A stretch of 64,000 nucleotides of DNA, taken from NCBI GenBank assembly GCA_024291935.2, contig CM044309.1, forward strand, positions 35,116,001 to 35,180,000, written 5' to 3'. Source of the stretch: Okapia johnstoni. Taxonomy: Eukaryota > Chordata > Mammalia > Artiodactyla > Giraffidae. The stretch's first letter is position 1, and each line of letters opens with the position of its first letter. Under the pieces are notes generated by a model, which saw nothing but the letters and a program-made list of their open reading frames with translations, did no database searches and was not told the origin of the DNA. Position numbers and translations under genes: made by a program. Shown here one piece after another: positions 47,279-58,673 of this stretch.

Positions 47279-48860
47279 CTCAAACATTTTTTAATGTGAT
47301 TTTTGCTCCTGCCTGTTAACACTTTGTCTACCTCTTTGGAAAGATAAAATTATTCATTTATTCAAGCATATGTATTTAAGTTTTCCACTTTATAACAGAA
47401 TGTTAATCTTATACTCAGCACTGATTCAAAGCACATGGTTCCACACATATAGAACACAGTACAGCCATAATCCAGGACTCTAAGAAACAGAAGTTCACTT
47501 CCTTATATGAATCAAAAATACGTATCAAAGCCTCAGGTGAGACAAACAATACTTATTAAAGAATCTAGCTGAAAAGACAGCAACTTATCAATTCCTCTAT
47601 GGTTCTCGTCTTAAGCATAAGCATCACCCTTAAAACTTTCTAAAGGGCAGACGCCCAGACGCCACTCTCCATCTGGGAGAGACCTCCACACGTTTGGTTT
47701 TGGAAAGCTTCTTAGATGCTTATTCTAGTGGGCAAAACCAGGAGGGAGAGCTAGTATCTTAGATACTTAAAAATCTATTCCTAGATTAAATATGAATAAT
47801 GAATGTCTGTACATATTATATACTTATAACAAAAGCAGACAATATATATAGTTTCATATAACACAACCACATCACAGCTGGTTTCGGTGTATCACAGGAT
47901 GGTCATGTTATAGGCGTGCACTGAAGACGTCTTAAAAAAAAGAAAACCCTATGAAATCCATTGCCCTATTTAGTATGGATTCAGTAGGATGTTAACTAAT
48001 AAGTTAACCACTAAATTACACAGTGCTTCTGTATGAGAAATCACAGAACTTTTAAGGTCTCAGGACTAGTTGTATCTGTTTCAGACAGCAAGAATCACGT
48101 AACTACTCTTCTATTCTCCTGTACTTTGGCTACTACAACAAAGTTTACACGCCACTTTGTGGCCCAGGGCTGGCCTATCTTTATCTACTTTGGGCTGGGC
48201 TATCTCATGACACAAACTTTGTGAACTAACCACACTCTTTTTCCACTCTATCTTTTAATTCTCATCTTTCCTTTTCCTATTTTTCCTTCTTTTAAAAAAC
48301 AATGTTGTATTTCACTATACATTTCTGTACCTTTCCTTAAAACTTTATGGAATAAGTTGGGATACATATGAAAAATAAAATATTTATAACTGGAATGATT
48401 TCATTATATGTTTAAAAGTGAGCCAGTGTCAAAGCTGTGCAATTATTGTGACATATTAGAAAGGGATATACATGGATAATCACAATCTCATCAGAGGAAT
48501 TTAAATGTACTAAAATGCTGCTGAAAATTATAATAGCAGTAGTGTAAAAAGTCTATTATTCAATTTGAAGAGGTAAAAATAACCATGCTGCAGTTAAAAT
48601 TAAGACATAAAAAACACAAATGCAGCCAGTGGTACCGAACAAACTATATTTGAGTATTTATCGTAAAAATTATATCTACAAGGTATAAGAAAATACTATT
48701 TACACTCAAAACTATTTCTTTATTGTATAACATAAAAGCCAAATTAAATCACACAGGAAAAATTAGATTTTCTATTAATAACCTGATAGAAATTTTTTAA
48801 GTGGTCTTTGGAAAACAATGAATACTTCCTTTTCTTTTAGTTATTACAATATCAGAGCTA
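47279..48860. other. ZC2HC1A intron, nothing recognised
   Basis: 1.6 kb of AT-rich intron sequence without young repeats. Confidence 0.45.
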
Positions 48861-48867
48861 AACATAC

Positions 48868-48975
48868 CTGGCCATGTAGCTCTCAGTATATGTTTTTCTT
48901 TTGCTTGTAAGCACACCTGAGGCAGGATTTCGGGCCAGACTAGGTGGCGTGGAATTTCGAGATTTGATGTTAGTC
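48868..48975 (-). CDS. ZC2HC1A: ZC2HC1A penultimate coding exon
   Basis: This 108-bp exon has acceptor TTCTAG and donor CCAG/GTATGT. It begins with the last base of a codon and ends with the first two bases of an Arg codon. The translation TNIKSRNSTPPSLARNP to KRKTYTESYMAR matches the Ser/Pro-rich region just before the C-terminal cysteine motif of ZC2HC1A. It is spliced to the exon at 45164-44999 across a 3.7-kb intron. Joining it to the exon at 62888-62789 gives H-V-G-T-N; joining it to the candidate cassette exon at 53881-53765 also keeps the frame. Confidence 0.94.
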
Positions 48976-49589
48976 CTAGAAGACAGAAAGAGGTGGCATA
49001 ATGAAAAAAACTACTGAATAGTAAGAATTTCTTTCACAAATTGCTTATCAGAATGATTAGAAAAATTAGAAGCTATAGAGAGGTAAACTCAAAAGATTAA
49101 AATCCAAATAATTATTTCAGATCTGAAATCCTTAATACGAAGTATAAGCCAAAACATTTTGCATCGACTAAGATTATCTTGATGGTACACAAAATCATTT
49201 AAAAATATGTCTATATATTCTTGACATGAAATTTGTAAGTTAATCATTTTAAAACACTTCAAATTGTTTAAAGTCTAAATCTACAGTCCCCTCAAACTAG
49301 AGATAAGTCTTATTGAGTGCCTAGAGTTAAATAATAATGTTAGATGTATGAGATGTGGTTAAAAATTTTGCTCACCATTTTTAAAGAAGAATATTCCATT
49401 TATGAAAGTCTGTTCTTAGAAAAAGCAACTACAATGAATGGGTTAATAGACTCTTGCTTCTAAAGATTTAATTTCACCAACTATACAACCTGGGCTATCT
49501 GTTACCAGTAAAGTAGCTGATCATAACTTTATGAATTCACTTTCTGAAAATTCCGGAATCAAAGAACGCTTATATATGAGGTAAAAATG

Positions 49590-49790
49590 GTAAAAGGTAT
49601 AGGCTTTGGAATTCAGATGAATCTGGATTCAAATTCCAACTGCCACTTAACAACTCTCGGTCTGGCAATCTGAGTCCAAGTTCCCTCATGTATAACATGT
49701 GACCATCATCACTTATAAGGAGCCAGACATCTAAGATGATATAAACTGTAATTGATATTACATTTAGCATAGCTGAGGGTGATGACAGTA
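49590..49790 (+). repeat. MIR SINE
   Basis: GGCTTTGGAATTCAGATGAA, ATTCAAATTCCAACTGCCAC and GTTCCCTCATGTATAACATG follow MIR order. Confidence 0.7.
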
Positions 49791-49867
49791 TTACTACTAT
49801 TACTACTATGGGTATTGCTACTACAAGTTAACACATTAACAGTGCTTACTACATTTGATGTAGCTGC

Positions 49868-49994
49868 ACTTTTTTTTTTTTCCTGGCTAAACCTCACAGC
49901 ATGAGGGATCTCAGTTTTCCAACCAGGGATCGAATCCTCGCCCCCTGCAATGAAAGTGCAGAGTCCTAACCACTGGACCACGAGGGAACTCCTG
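49868..49994 (-). repeat. CHR-type SINE, reverse
   Basis: T run, then CCAACCAGGGATCGAATCCT to the head CACTGGACCACGAGGGAACT. Confidence 0.82.
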
Positions 49995-50014
49995 TAGCTA
50001 CATTTCTAATCGCC

Positions 50015-50175
50015 TTCATATAAAACTTATTTAATCCTCCTAATAATCCTATGAAGCAGTAAGGATTACTAATTCCATCTTGCAAAGGAGGCAACTGAGG
50101 AAAAGAGTAGTTAAGTAATTTCCCCAAGGTGACAGATAAGTCATTGCAGAATGAGGTGTAAGATGTTCAAGAGTG
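50015..50175 (-). repeat. MIR SINE, reverse
   Basis: TTATTTAATCCTCCTAATAA and CTTGCAAAGGAGGCAACTGA, then CCCCAAGGTGACAG. Confidence 0.7.
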
Positions 50176-50394
50176 TTAGTTTCTTCCCTCTCTTAGAAAT
50201 TTAGTCAAATCTTTTTCATTTCAGAGATAAGCAATATTGTGTTACATGATCAAGCAGAATCCTCTTAAAAAAAAAACATGCCTTTATATTTTAAGTTCTC
50301 AAACTCTGGCTGAAATTCTTCCTTCTCTACTTATATAGCAAAGTTAGAGAGAGTCTCCCAAAATTTTAAACAGTTGTCTCCAAAATACATACAT

Positions 50395-50545
50395 CTATTA
50401 TTTTCAAAATGCCCATTACATGCCAGATATGATACCAGGTACTATACATACTTTGCTTTCTTTAATCTTCACAAAAATCTCTGAAGATATTATTCCCATT
50501 TTAAAGTTGAAAAAACTCAGTCAGAGACATTAAGTGCAAAGCTAT
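50395..50545 (-). repeat. MIR SINE, reverse
   Basis: TTTAATCTTCACAAAAATCT, ATTCCCATTTTAAAGTTGAA and CAGTCAGAGACATTAAGTG. Confidence 0.68.
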
Positions 50546-50555
50546 TACATGGCCA

Positions 50556-50865
50556 GGCTTCCCTGATAGCTCAGTTGGTAAAGAATCTGCCTGCAAAGCA
50601 GGAGACCCCAGTTTGATTCCTGGATAGGGAACATCCGCTGAAGAAGGGATAGGATACCCACTCCAGTATTCTTGGGGGCTTTGCTTGTGGCTCGGCTGGT
50701 AAGGAATCCTCCTGTAATGTGGGAGACCTGGGTTCGATCCCTGCGTTGGGAAGATCCTCTGGAGAAGGGAAAGGCAACCCACTTCAGTATTCTGGCCTGG
50801 AGAATTCCATGGACTACAGTCCATGGGGTCATAAACAGTTGACCATGTCTGAGCAACTTTCACTC
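50556..50865 (+). repeat. Tandem (dimeric) Bov-tA SINE
   Basis: A first head (GGCTTCCCTGATAGCTCAG) with a partial tail ending CAGTATTCTTG at about 50673 runs directly into a second head (GGGCTTTGCTTGTGGCTCGG) with a full tail to about 50865. This dimer carries two tRNA-like promoters in one direction. Confidence 0.85.
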
Positions 50866-51027
50866 ATATTATACCGACAGAGTGTTTGAATTTGAATTTA
50901 TGTGGGTCTCATTCTAAATCTTATATTCAATATGCAATGATGTCATTCAAAGGGAGGCAACTTTAAATACTTAAACTATTTCTAAACTTTGACAAAAATC
51001 ACCCTGGTGCATGGATGGGTTACCCTC

Positions 51028-52187
51028 AGTTCAGTTCAGTCACTCAGTCATGTCCAACTCTTTGCAACCCCATGAACTGCAGCACACCAGGTCTCCCTGT
51101 CCATCACCAACTCCTGGAGTCTACCCAAACCCATGTCCATTGAGTCGGTGATGCCATCCAACCATCTCATCCTCTGTCGTCCCCTTCTCCTCCTGCCCTC
51201 AATCTTTCCCAGCATCAGGGTCTTTTCAAATGAGTTAGCTCTTTGCATCAGGTGGCCAAATTATTGGAGTTTCAGCTTCAACATCAGTCCTTCCAATGAA
51301 CACTCAGGACTTATCTCCTTTAGGATGGACTGGTTGGATCTCCTTGCAGTCCAAGGGATTCTCAAGAGTCTTCTCCAACACCACACTTCAAAAGCATCAA
51401 TTCTTCAGCGCTCAGCTTCCTTTACAGTCCAACTCTCACATCCATACATGACTACTGGAAAAACCATAGCCTTGAATAGATGGACCTTTGTTGACAAAGT
51501 AATGTCTCTGCTTTTTAACATGCTGTCTAGGTTGGTCATAGTTTTCCTTCCAAAGAGTAAGCATTTTTTAATTTCATGGCTGCAATCACATCTGCGGTGA
51601 TTTTGGAGCCCCCAAAAAACAAAGTCTGCCACTGTTTCCCCATCTATTTCCCATGAAGTGATGGGACTGGATGCCATGATCTTAGTTTTCTGAATGTTGA
51701 GTTTTAAGCCAACTTTTTCACTTTCCTCTTTCACTTTCATCAAGAAAGTTCTTCACTTTCTGCCATAAGGGTGGTGTCATCTGCATATCTGAGGTTATTG
51801 ATATTTCTCCCAGCAATCTTGATTCCAGCTTGTGTTTCTTCCAGCCCAGCATTTCTCATGATATACTCTGCATATAAGTTAAATAAGCAGGGTGACAATA
51901 TACAGCCTTGACGTACTCCTTTCCCTATTTGGAACCAGTCTGTTGTTCCATGTCCAGTTCTAACTGTTGCTTCCTGACCTGCATACAGGTTTCTCAAGAG
52001 GCAGGTCAGGTGGTCTGGTATTCCCATCTCCTTCAGAATTTTCCACAGTTTATTGTGATCCACACAGTCAAAGGCTTTGTCATAGTCAATAAAGCAGAAA
52101 CAGATGTTTTTCTGGAACTCTCTTGCTTTTTCGATGATCCAGCGGATGTTGGCAATTTGATCTCTGGTTCCTCTCCCTTTTCTAAAA
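51028..52187 (-). mobile_element. BovB LINE 3' part, young-looking copy
   Basis: Reverse BovB with the (CAGTT)n tail at 51028. The minus strand shows the RT in two frames: 52063-51740 holds GVRQGCILSPCLFNLYAEY and the RYADDTTLM catalytic box and is shifted near 51745; 51743-51405 continues with the C-terminal part. The 5' end breaks at about 52187 after the RT start. Structure is nearly the same as the copy at 6366-7545. Confidence 0.9.
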
Positions 52188-53764
52188 CCAGAAACCAGAG
52201 GTTACCCTGAACCTCTTCAAATGGCCTTCAAACACTCACTGCAAGTCCCCCCATGAGGTGTATGCTACTCTACTTTCATATGGCCCCTCTAGGGATGTCA
52301 TAGAACTATCACATGCCTTTTTAGGAATTCAGTCTCTGAAAACTTCCTGCCAAACGATGATAGTTCCTCTAAGTGAGAGTCATAGAGGAACAGGATGGAC
52401 AGGTTTTTTTTTTTGGCTCAAGAACAAAAACTTATTAGAAATACTATCACCTTCATATAATGTACATATGAGATATATAGACAGTACAAACATACCCATG
52501 CATACAACTTCATATCAATAGTTATTCAAATAATTAGAAAATAATTTTAAAAATACATAAAATATAAGTTATCAACAACAGCTGTCATTATTCAATGCCT
52601 ATTGTGTATTTTTAGTAACATCTATAAGGTAGAGCTGGAACGCCAAGAACCGTTTTGATCAGTACTTAAAATATGTTACTCCAGTCTCACACCGTCAACA
52701 CATTTTTCTCCCTGGTCAGAGTCTGAAAGTGCTACCTTATTATGTGTCCATTAATACAATTTGCCTGCTACAGTTTAAGCCAATAATAAAAGAAGGTCTA
52801 ACTTTGCAACGGCACTTTCTCTACCCCACTGCTAATCACTGTTTCTTTGAGATCTGCTTTGGAGGGTACAGACAGAAGGAGTAGTACAAAGAAAAAAAGC
52901 TCAGCGCACAAATTCTTCCTTCTAGGATTTATCACTGTCTATTTAAAAACAACACATGATGGCTGCTAATGACTCAGACTTCTCCCATCTTTGTTTTATT
53001 ATATATCTAGCTAAATGTATTATTATTTATGGATAAAAGAATATTGTGGTAGACTTTGGTTTAATTAGGTGAGCTCTATTAAGTAAATTAACTTGTGAGA
53101 CCCTCAGTTCATCACTTTAAGATGAGAGGGCAAGACTTGCTTTAGGGGCACAAACATGTAAGCTTTGAAGACTCAGGCGGAGAGCTCCAAGACCGCCACT
53201 GCCACTCCTGCTTCTCCTCTCAGGCTGCGAGGCAGGTACAGAGAAGGGAATGTGTTTACTTCTCTGTGTTATGTAGAATTTGTAACTCTCTAACAAAAAG
53301 ACTGAGGATCCCTGGATTGATTGTTTTCTAAGATCTTTTTGCTACTTTTTTTATAATAATTTATCATCTACTTAACTAAAAGATACTCTAGCAATATTAT
53401 ATTTATATAATATATGATGTGATATTCCCTATACACTTTTTAAAAATATTACTCCTAAAAAATAGTTTCATAAAAATAACAATTATTAAGGTGACTTATT
53501 TCAACCCTCTGAAAATTAAAATTTAATTTAAAATTAAAATTTTATTCAATGAATGCTCTAAAAATAGACATAGGATAATACAAATGCTCATCAAAAATCA
53601 AAGTGTTATAAATCCTAGAAGATTATTCAGCACTTCTTGGCTTAAAAATGATTAAAATAAAAAAATTTAATTATAGAAATGTACAAATTTATAGTATTTC
53701 ATTATATAAAGCCTTTAAGGAAGTATCTGAAAAATATTAACCAAACTGAGTTACAAATACTTAC
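52188..53764. other. ZC2HC1A intron, nothing recognised
   Basis: 1.6 kb of intron. It has a slightly GC-richer patch at 53150-53260 and no named repeat. Confidence 0.4.
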
Positions 53765-53881
53765 TTGTAAATGGGTAATAACTCATGTCTTTTGATGGCA
53801 CTGTCTGATTTTGTATCACTCTCATATAACCTTTGCACATGTCTTCCAGTTCGAAGTGGAGGGCCTAACTTGTCCATCTTA
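53765..53881 (-). CDS. ZC2HC1A: Candidate alternative (cassette) exon of ZC2HC1A
   Basis: This 117-bp open stretch on the gene's sense strand is bounded by an acceptor TTTTAATAG and a strong donor CAA/GTAAGT. It enters and leaves in exactly the phase needed between the exons at 62888-62789 and 48975-48868. Inclusion adds 39 residues beginning K-M-D-K-L-G-P-P-L-R and ending E-L-L-P-I-Y-K. The piece is not made of any repeat I recognise and has no internal stop. The canonical product as I recall it skips this segment, so this would be an alternative isoform. The acceptor has only a modest pyrimidine tract. An intronic open frame by chance remains possible. Confidence 0.5.
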
Positions 53882-54600
53882 CTATTAAAATATATAAAGG
53901 TGTACCCATAAGGAGAATGCTACTGTTTCTTTATATCCAAAAAAAAAATTAAGACATTATTCCGATTCATCAGAAATCCACTCCCCAAGCTCTTTCATAA
54001 TTATCTGACTTCCAGGGTAAGGACTAATGTCAAAAAGAATCCTCAGATAGTTCATACAATATCCATTATTAAATATGAAAATTCTGACTACACAGGCCAC
54101 CCTGCCAGTTTTGACAAACATACTAACATAATCCACACTTACACACAGCAGGGCAATGGAATCAATAAAAAAACAAAACAAAACTTAAGAAGGACAACAA
54201 CTGTTTAAAATTTGTGAAGCTAGCAGTGAACTGGAAGTTATTATTCTGGTAAATAAATTCAGATATAATGCTTGTTCTTATGGAGCTCACAAATAATGTA
54301 ATTGTCCCCTTCCCTGAGTTCACAGAACTTTCCTATTTCTGAAATTTATCCAGAGAAATATTAAGCATGATGCTATGAAAACACTGATGGCAATTCTAAA
54401 ATCTCCATGGAAAAATTATAGGTGGTAAGCGGCCATGCCGTCTGAAGCTATATTTTTAACCAAAATTATAAAGGATTTTCAGCTACTGAATAACAGAAAA
54501 CTGCAGGTTTGCAGAGATTTCATTATTTTATATCAAACATGATATTATCACCAATCAATATCCACTCAAAGTAGGGAGCAGGGAAAATTAAATTAGGAAA
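53882..54600. other. ZC2HC1A intron with a 74-codon sense-strand frame
   Basis: A minus frame at 54181-53957 ends GSQIIMKELGEWISDESE then TAA, just upstream of the candidate cassette exon. Third positions are mostly T, so it is weak as a coding call. Confidence 0.3.
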
Positions 54601-54659
54601 CTAGGAGTACTACCTTCAATGACTACTGAATGACATATCACTGCTTGATAACAAAGAGC

Positions 54660-54800
54660 TTTTTAAGGGATTTTTGTTTACTCATTTAAATCCTGAGCAC
54701 CTACTATGTATCAGGCACTGTGCTAAATTCTGTGGATACTGTGGTAAATAAGACAGACCTGATTCTTTGTTCTTATTACAGAGTTTGGTGTCTCAAAAGA
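54660..54800 (+). repeat. Ancient mammalian repeat (unassigned)
   Basis: TGAGCACCTACTATGTATCA and GGCACTGTGCTAAATTCTGT are a widespread mammalian interspersed-repeat motif; family not decided. A similar trace is at 60610-60720. Confidence 0.5.
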
Positions 54801-55560
54801 ATCTGTTCATCCCTCTAGATAATAAGGATCTCTACAGAGGGACACATTTTATCCAGTTTCTGTTCCTTCAACATCCTATACACAGTAGGCATTTTGTTGT
54901 AAAAGTTGATATCAATACTTTGCGGGCAGTGCTGCTTTACATTAGGTGTTTACATCACACTCATTAAAGCATTTTAAAGAATTTTTTAAGTGCCTCTAAT
55001 AAATACATTGTATATTTATTATATATAAAATAACAAAACTTCTAAAATTTGTGAGATTAACATTTTATGCATTTTATTTGTGAGCAATTAGTAGAAAATT
55101 AACCTATTTAGAATTTTAATTAATCAGATTTTTCTTTAAATTATGTAATAACAATCAAAGCACTATTGTTCAAAACAGTATTTTTCTTACAAAAGGTATC
55201 TGTGGATTTGGAAAAAGAAAAGATTTTACTTTCTTTCTAAGAAAAAAAAGTTACTGAAATTAAAATTCAGAATTAAAATTTAGAAATATTTAAAACATGG
55301 ATTCGTCTCATATGATAAGAACTACTAAAATCTAACAAATGATAAAACAAAGGAGATGAGTAGAATCTAATAAAAATGTAAAGGCAATTCTCTATTGGGA
55401 ATATTACATACTTTCTATATATGAAAGGATTGCTAGTATTTTCAGATTTTAAAAATGTAATCTTTTAAAAGGCAGATTTCAATGATGATTTTACTACCAC
55501 ATACCTGTTATGAAATTCAACTCAATTGGTTTGTCTACCCATGTATATGAATGTGTGTAT
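54801..55560. other. ZC2HC1A intron, nothing recognised
   Basis: AT-rich intron sequence. Confidence 0.4.
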
Positions 55561-55740
55561 CAGTTCAGTTCAGTCGCTCAGTCGTGTCCAACTCTTTGCG
55601 ACCCCACGAATCGCAGCACACCAGGCCTCCCTGTCCATCACCAACTCCCGGAGTCTACCCAAACCCATGTCCACCGAGTCGGTGATGCCATCCAGCCATC
55701 TCATCCTCTGTCATCCCCTTCTCCTCCTGCCTCTAATCCT
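55561..55740 (-). repeat. BovB 3' end, reverse
   Basis: (CAGTT)n tail, then CGCTCAGTCGTGTCCAACTC to CTTCTCCTCCTGCCTCTAAT. Confidence 0.88.
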
Positions 55741-55871
55741 TTCAAATGTTACTTAGGCTGGTCTTCCCTGATGGCTCAGATGGTAGTACACCTGCTTGCA
55801 ATGCAGGAGACCCAGGTCTAGGTCTACCTATGTTTATGTATGTGTATCACAATTCAAATGTTACTTAGGCT
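55741..55871 (+). repeat. Truncated Bov-tA with 19-bp target duplication
   Basis: The head and start of the tail (GTCTTCCCTGATGGCTCAGA to about GGTCTACCTATG) lie between exact 19-bp copies of TTCAAATGTTACTTAGGCT (55741-55759 and 55853-55871), next to the BovB 3' end. Confidence 0.88.
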
Positions 55872-56154
55872 AAATGTTAGTAAATGTTATTAAGCTCAAA
55901 CCACTTCATTCCACTGTAGATTTCTATTGTTATGCTATGTTATTTTCAAGGTCTAACTAAATAAAAATAAATTTTAAATTCTCAATGTAATCAAGATTAT
56001 ATAAGTTTACACATAAATGTATTTTATATAATTTTAATAAATATAATCTTCATATAAATTAATTATCTATTTAAGTGCTTTTACATATAAAATTTTGCTA
56101 ACATACATATTTGAATAACCTTGAAATGATAGTCAATGTTAAGGTTTTAAATAA

Positions 56155-57255
56155 ATTTAAAAATTATCCTGGGACCTAATTAAAATGAAAGTAAACCATT
56201 TGGACATCAAACTAAACCATGAACCAGACAACCAAATGAATGGGAGAAAACATCTGCAAATGGTATGACCAATAAGGGGTTAATATCCAAAATATATAAA
56301 CAGATCATACAACTCAACATCAAAAAAGCAAAAGACCTGACTAGATATTTTCCAAAGCCAAAAGGCATAGGAAAAGATGCTCATTGTAGTTAATCATCAG
56401 AGAAATGCAAATTAAAACCACAATGAGCTACCAACTCACAATTGTTGGAAGGCTATCATCAAAAAGACACAAATAACAAATGTTGGTGAGGATGTGGAGA
56501 AAAGGGAACCCTCTTATACTATTGGTGAAAATATAAATTGGTGCAATCATTGTGGAAAACCATATGGAGATTTCTTAAAAAACTAAAAATAAAATTACCA
56601 CGTGGCCCAGTAATTCCACTCCTGGGTATACATTGAAAAAAACACTAACTCAAAAAGATAAACATATCTCAACATTTATAGCAGCATTATTTATAATTGC
56701 CATGATAATGGAAGCAACCTAAGTGTGTATCAACAGATGAATGGATAAAGAAGATGAGGTATATACATATATATGTACACACACACAAAAACAGAAAATG
56801 GAACACTACACAGCCATAAAAAGGAATGAAATTTTGCCATTTGAAACAACATGGATAGACATGGAGGGTAATATGCTAAGTGAAGTATGTCACTTAGAGA
56901 AAGACAAATACTATTATTACTAATAGTATTTGTATATAAAATATGTAAAGTATATAAATTACTAATACTAATACTATTACATTACATATGTGGAATCTAA
57001 CAGACTAGTGAATGTAACAAAAAAGAAACTGACTCAAAGATAGTGGTTACCAGTGTGAAGAGGGAAGAAGGGAGAGGCACTTTGGGGTGGGGGACACAGG
57101 TTTAAACTACTATGTATAAAATAACTAGGCTATAAGGATATACTGTATAACACAAGGAATACACCCAAATATTCTAAGAATTATAAATGTATTATAACCT
57201 TTAAAAATTGTAAATACTGTACATCAACCATACATCAATAAAAAATTTAAAAAGC
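56155..57255 (+). repeat. Bovine L1 ORF2-end and 3' region
   Basis: L1 phrases include AAATGGTATGACCAATAAGG, GAAATGCAAATTAAAACCAC, GGTGAGGATGTGGAGAAAAG and CAGTAATTCCACTCCTGGGT, ending in an A-rich tail after ACATCAACCATACATCAATA. Frame broken. Confidence 0.85.
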
Positions 57256-57540
57256 TAAAATTATCAGTCTACAACAAAAGATCTTTCAAATACTTAGATA
57301 TTTTCCTAAACTGACTTGGATCCAGACCAGCTCGCATGTACCATTTTCACATTTATTTTAGTGAACAAGAATGATTCTTTATCCACATTTCCTTTTCTAT
57401 TAAACCATTTCTTTTCTGTCCCTCTTCCTTCAGTAGCATTAAAAATAAGTCAAAGCAGCAACAAGATAAAGGGATATTTGGAAAGAAATCAAATTCTTTG
57501 CAAAAGTGGTGACATATTTTCAAAAGGAATTTAAAGTTTT

Positions 57541-57710
57541 AAACCCAACTGACTGCTCTTTGGTCGAAGTTTCTTCTCGATGTGTTTCTTGGTCTTGCAA
57601 ACCATCGATAACTGACTTAAGGAAGTGAATAAAACAAGTAAAGGAAGCAGGAATTTCTCTATTGTATGTTTTGTCCTGCCCTCAGGGGTCTTCAATGTTT
57701 CAAGTTATGA
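57541..57710 (-). other. Open sense-strand stretch in ZC2HC1A intron
   Basis: On the gene's strand a frame of about 50 codons includes FIHFLKSVIDGLQDQETHRE and ends TLNSF then TAA-like stop sequence. It has three CpGs within 60 bp of otherwise CpG-poor DNA and is not a repeat I know. No strong splice donor is seen, so it could only be a terminal exon or chance. Confidence 0.2.
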
Positions 57711-58108
57711 AAAACATCACCACTGGTGATTTTAATACTTAGTTTATACATCTATCTATATCTAGGGTTACTCTGATAATAAATTTTGGAAAAGTACAAT
57801 GAGAAATCTACTGTATTATGTATTTTTACCTTATTTACAAAGTTTGAGAATTGTAATTTCAATGTGATAGTAATTACAGAACTATCAACATCAATGTTTT
57901 CAGAGTGCCTCTATGCTATTTTTCTTTTAAAGGGTCCAATCCAGTAATGACAATGCTACACGAAAGGTCTGAAAGATATTAAGGCAGGAATAAAGAAATT
58001 CATTTAGCAGTAAAAGCAGTCTTCCTGCTATTAAAGAAAAGAAGGAACATATTTTAAAGCCAACCAAGTACATCTAAACAGCATGAATTTGGTGTATACT
58101 AAGCAATT

Positions 58109-58158
58109 TGATATACAAAACAGAATTCCCATCTGATATACAAAACAGAATTCCCATA
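58109..58158. repeat. 25-bp tandem duplication
   Basis: Two copies of a 25-bp unit beginning TGATATACAAAACAGAATTC, essentially identical. Confidence 0.88.
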
Positions 58159-58457
58159 TGAAGTTCAAGGATATATCCTTACATTGGTACTTAGATTTGG
58201 TCAGAGTCAACATGAAAGTATACTTTTAATCTGTTACTATTAATTCAACCACAGAAACGTGTTTGAATGGATTAATGAAAGTTTAAAAAAAAAAAAAAAC
58301 CCTTTGGTTCACTGGAACATTAATATATGGTCTAACTTCCTAGATAGCCCACATGACTTTAAAAACAGTTCCATCTTTGGGAATAAATGAAGAATCCTTA
58401 AAATCCCTACCTTCATATTATAAATAAAATTCCTATGATAACTTACCCATTCTAAAA

Positions 58458-58665
58458 CAGGGAGTGGCAAACTTTTCCTATAAAAAGCCAAGAGGTAAAT
58501 ATTTCAGGCTTTGTAGGCCATACTGTCTCTGTCACACTCAACTCTGCACTATAGCATGAATGCAGCCATAGACAATTCACCATTGGCCATGTGCAGCCAT
58601 GTTCCAATAAAAACAACTGTTGGGCAGGATTTGGCCCTCAGACCATAGTTCAAAAAGATCACCTG
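58458..58665. mobile_element. hAT-type DNA transposon (MITE) with target duplication
   Basis: Starts CAGGGAGTGGCAAACTTTTC and ends with the inverse-like CAAAAAGATCACCTG. The 8-bp flanks TTCTAAAA (58450-58457) and CTCTAAAA (58666-58673) match at 7 of 8 bases, the hAT duplication size. Internal marks include GCTTTGTAGGCCATACTGTC. Confidence 0.8.
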
Positions 58666-58673
58666 CTCTAAAA

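Noticed and set aside
50571..50777. Possible tRNA-Glu gene
   Set aside because: The tRNA-like part is the SINE head; it cannot fold a complete cloverleaf and is joined to the Bov-A tail, as in every other copy.
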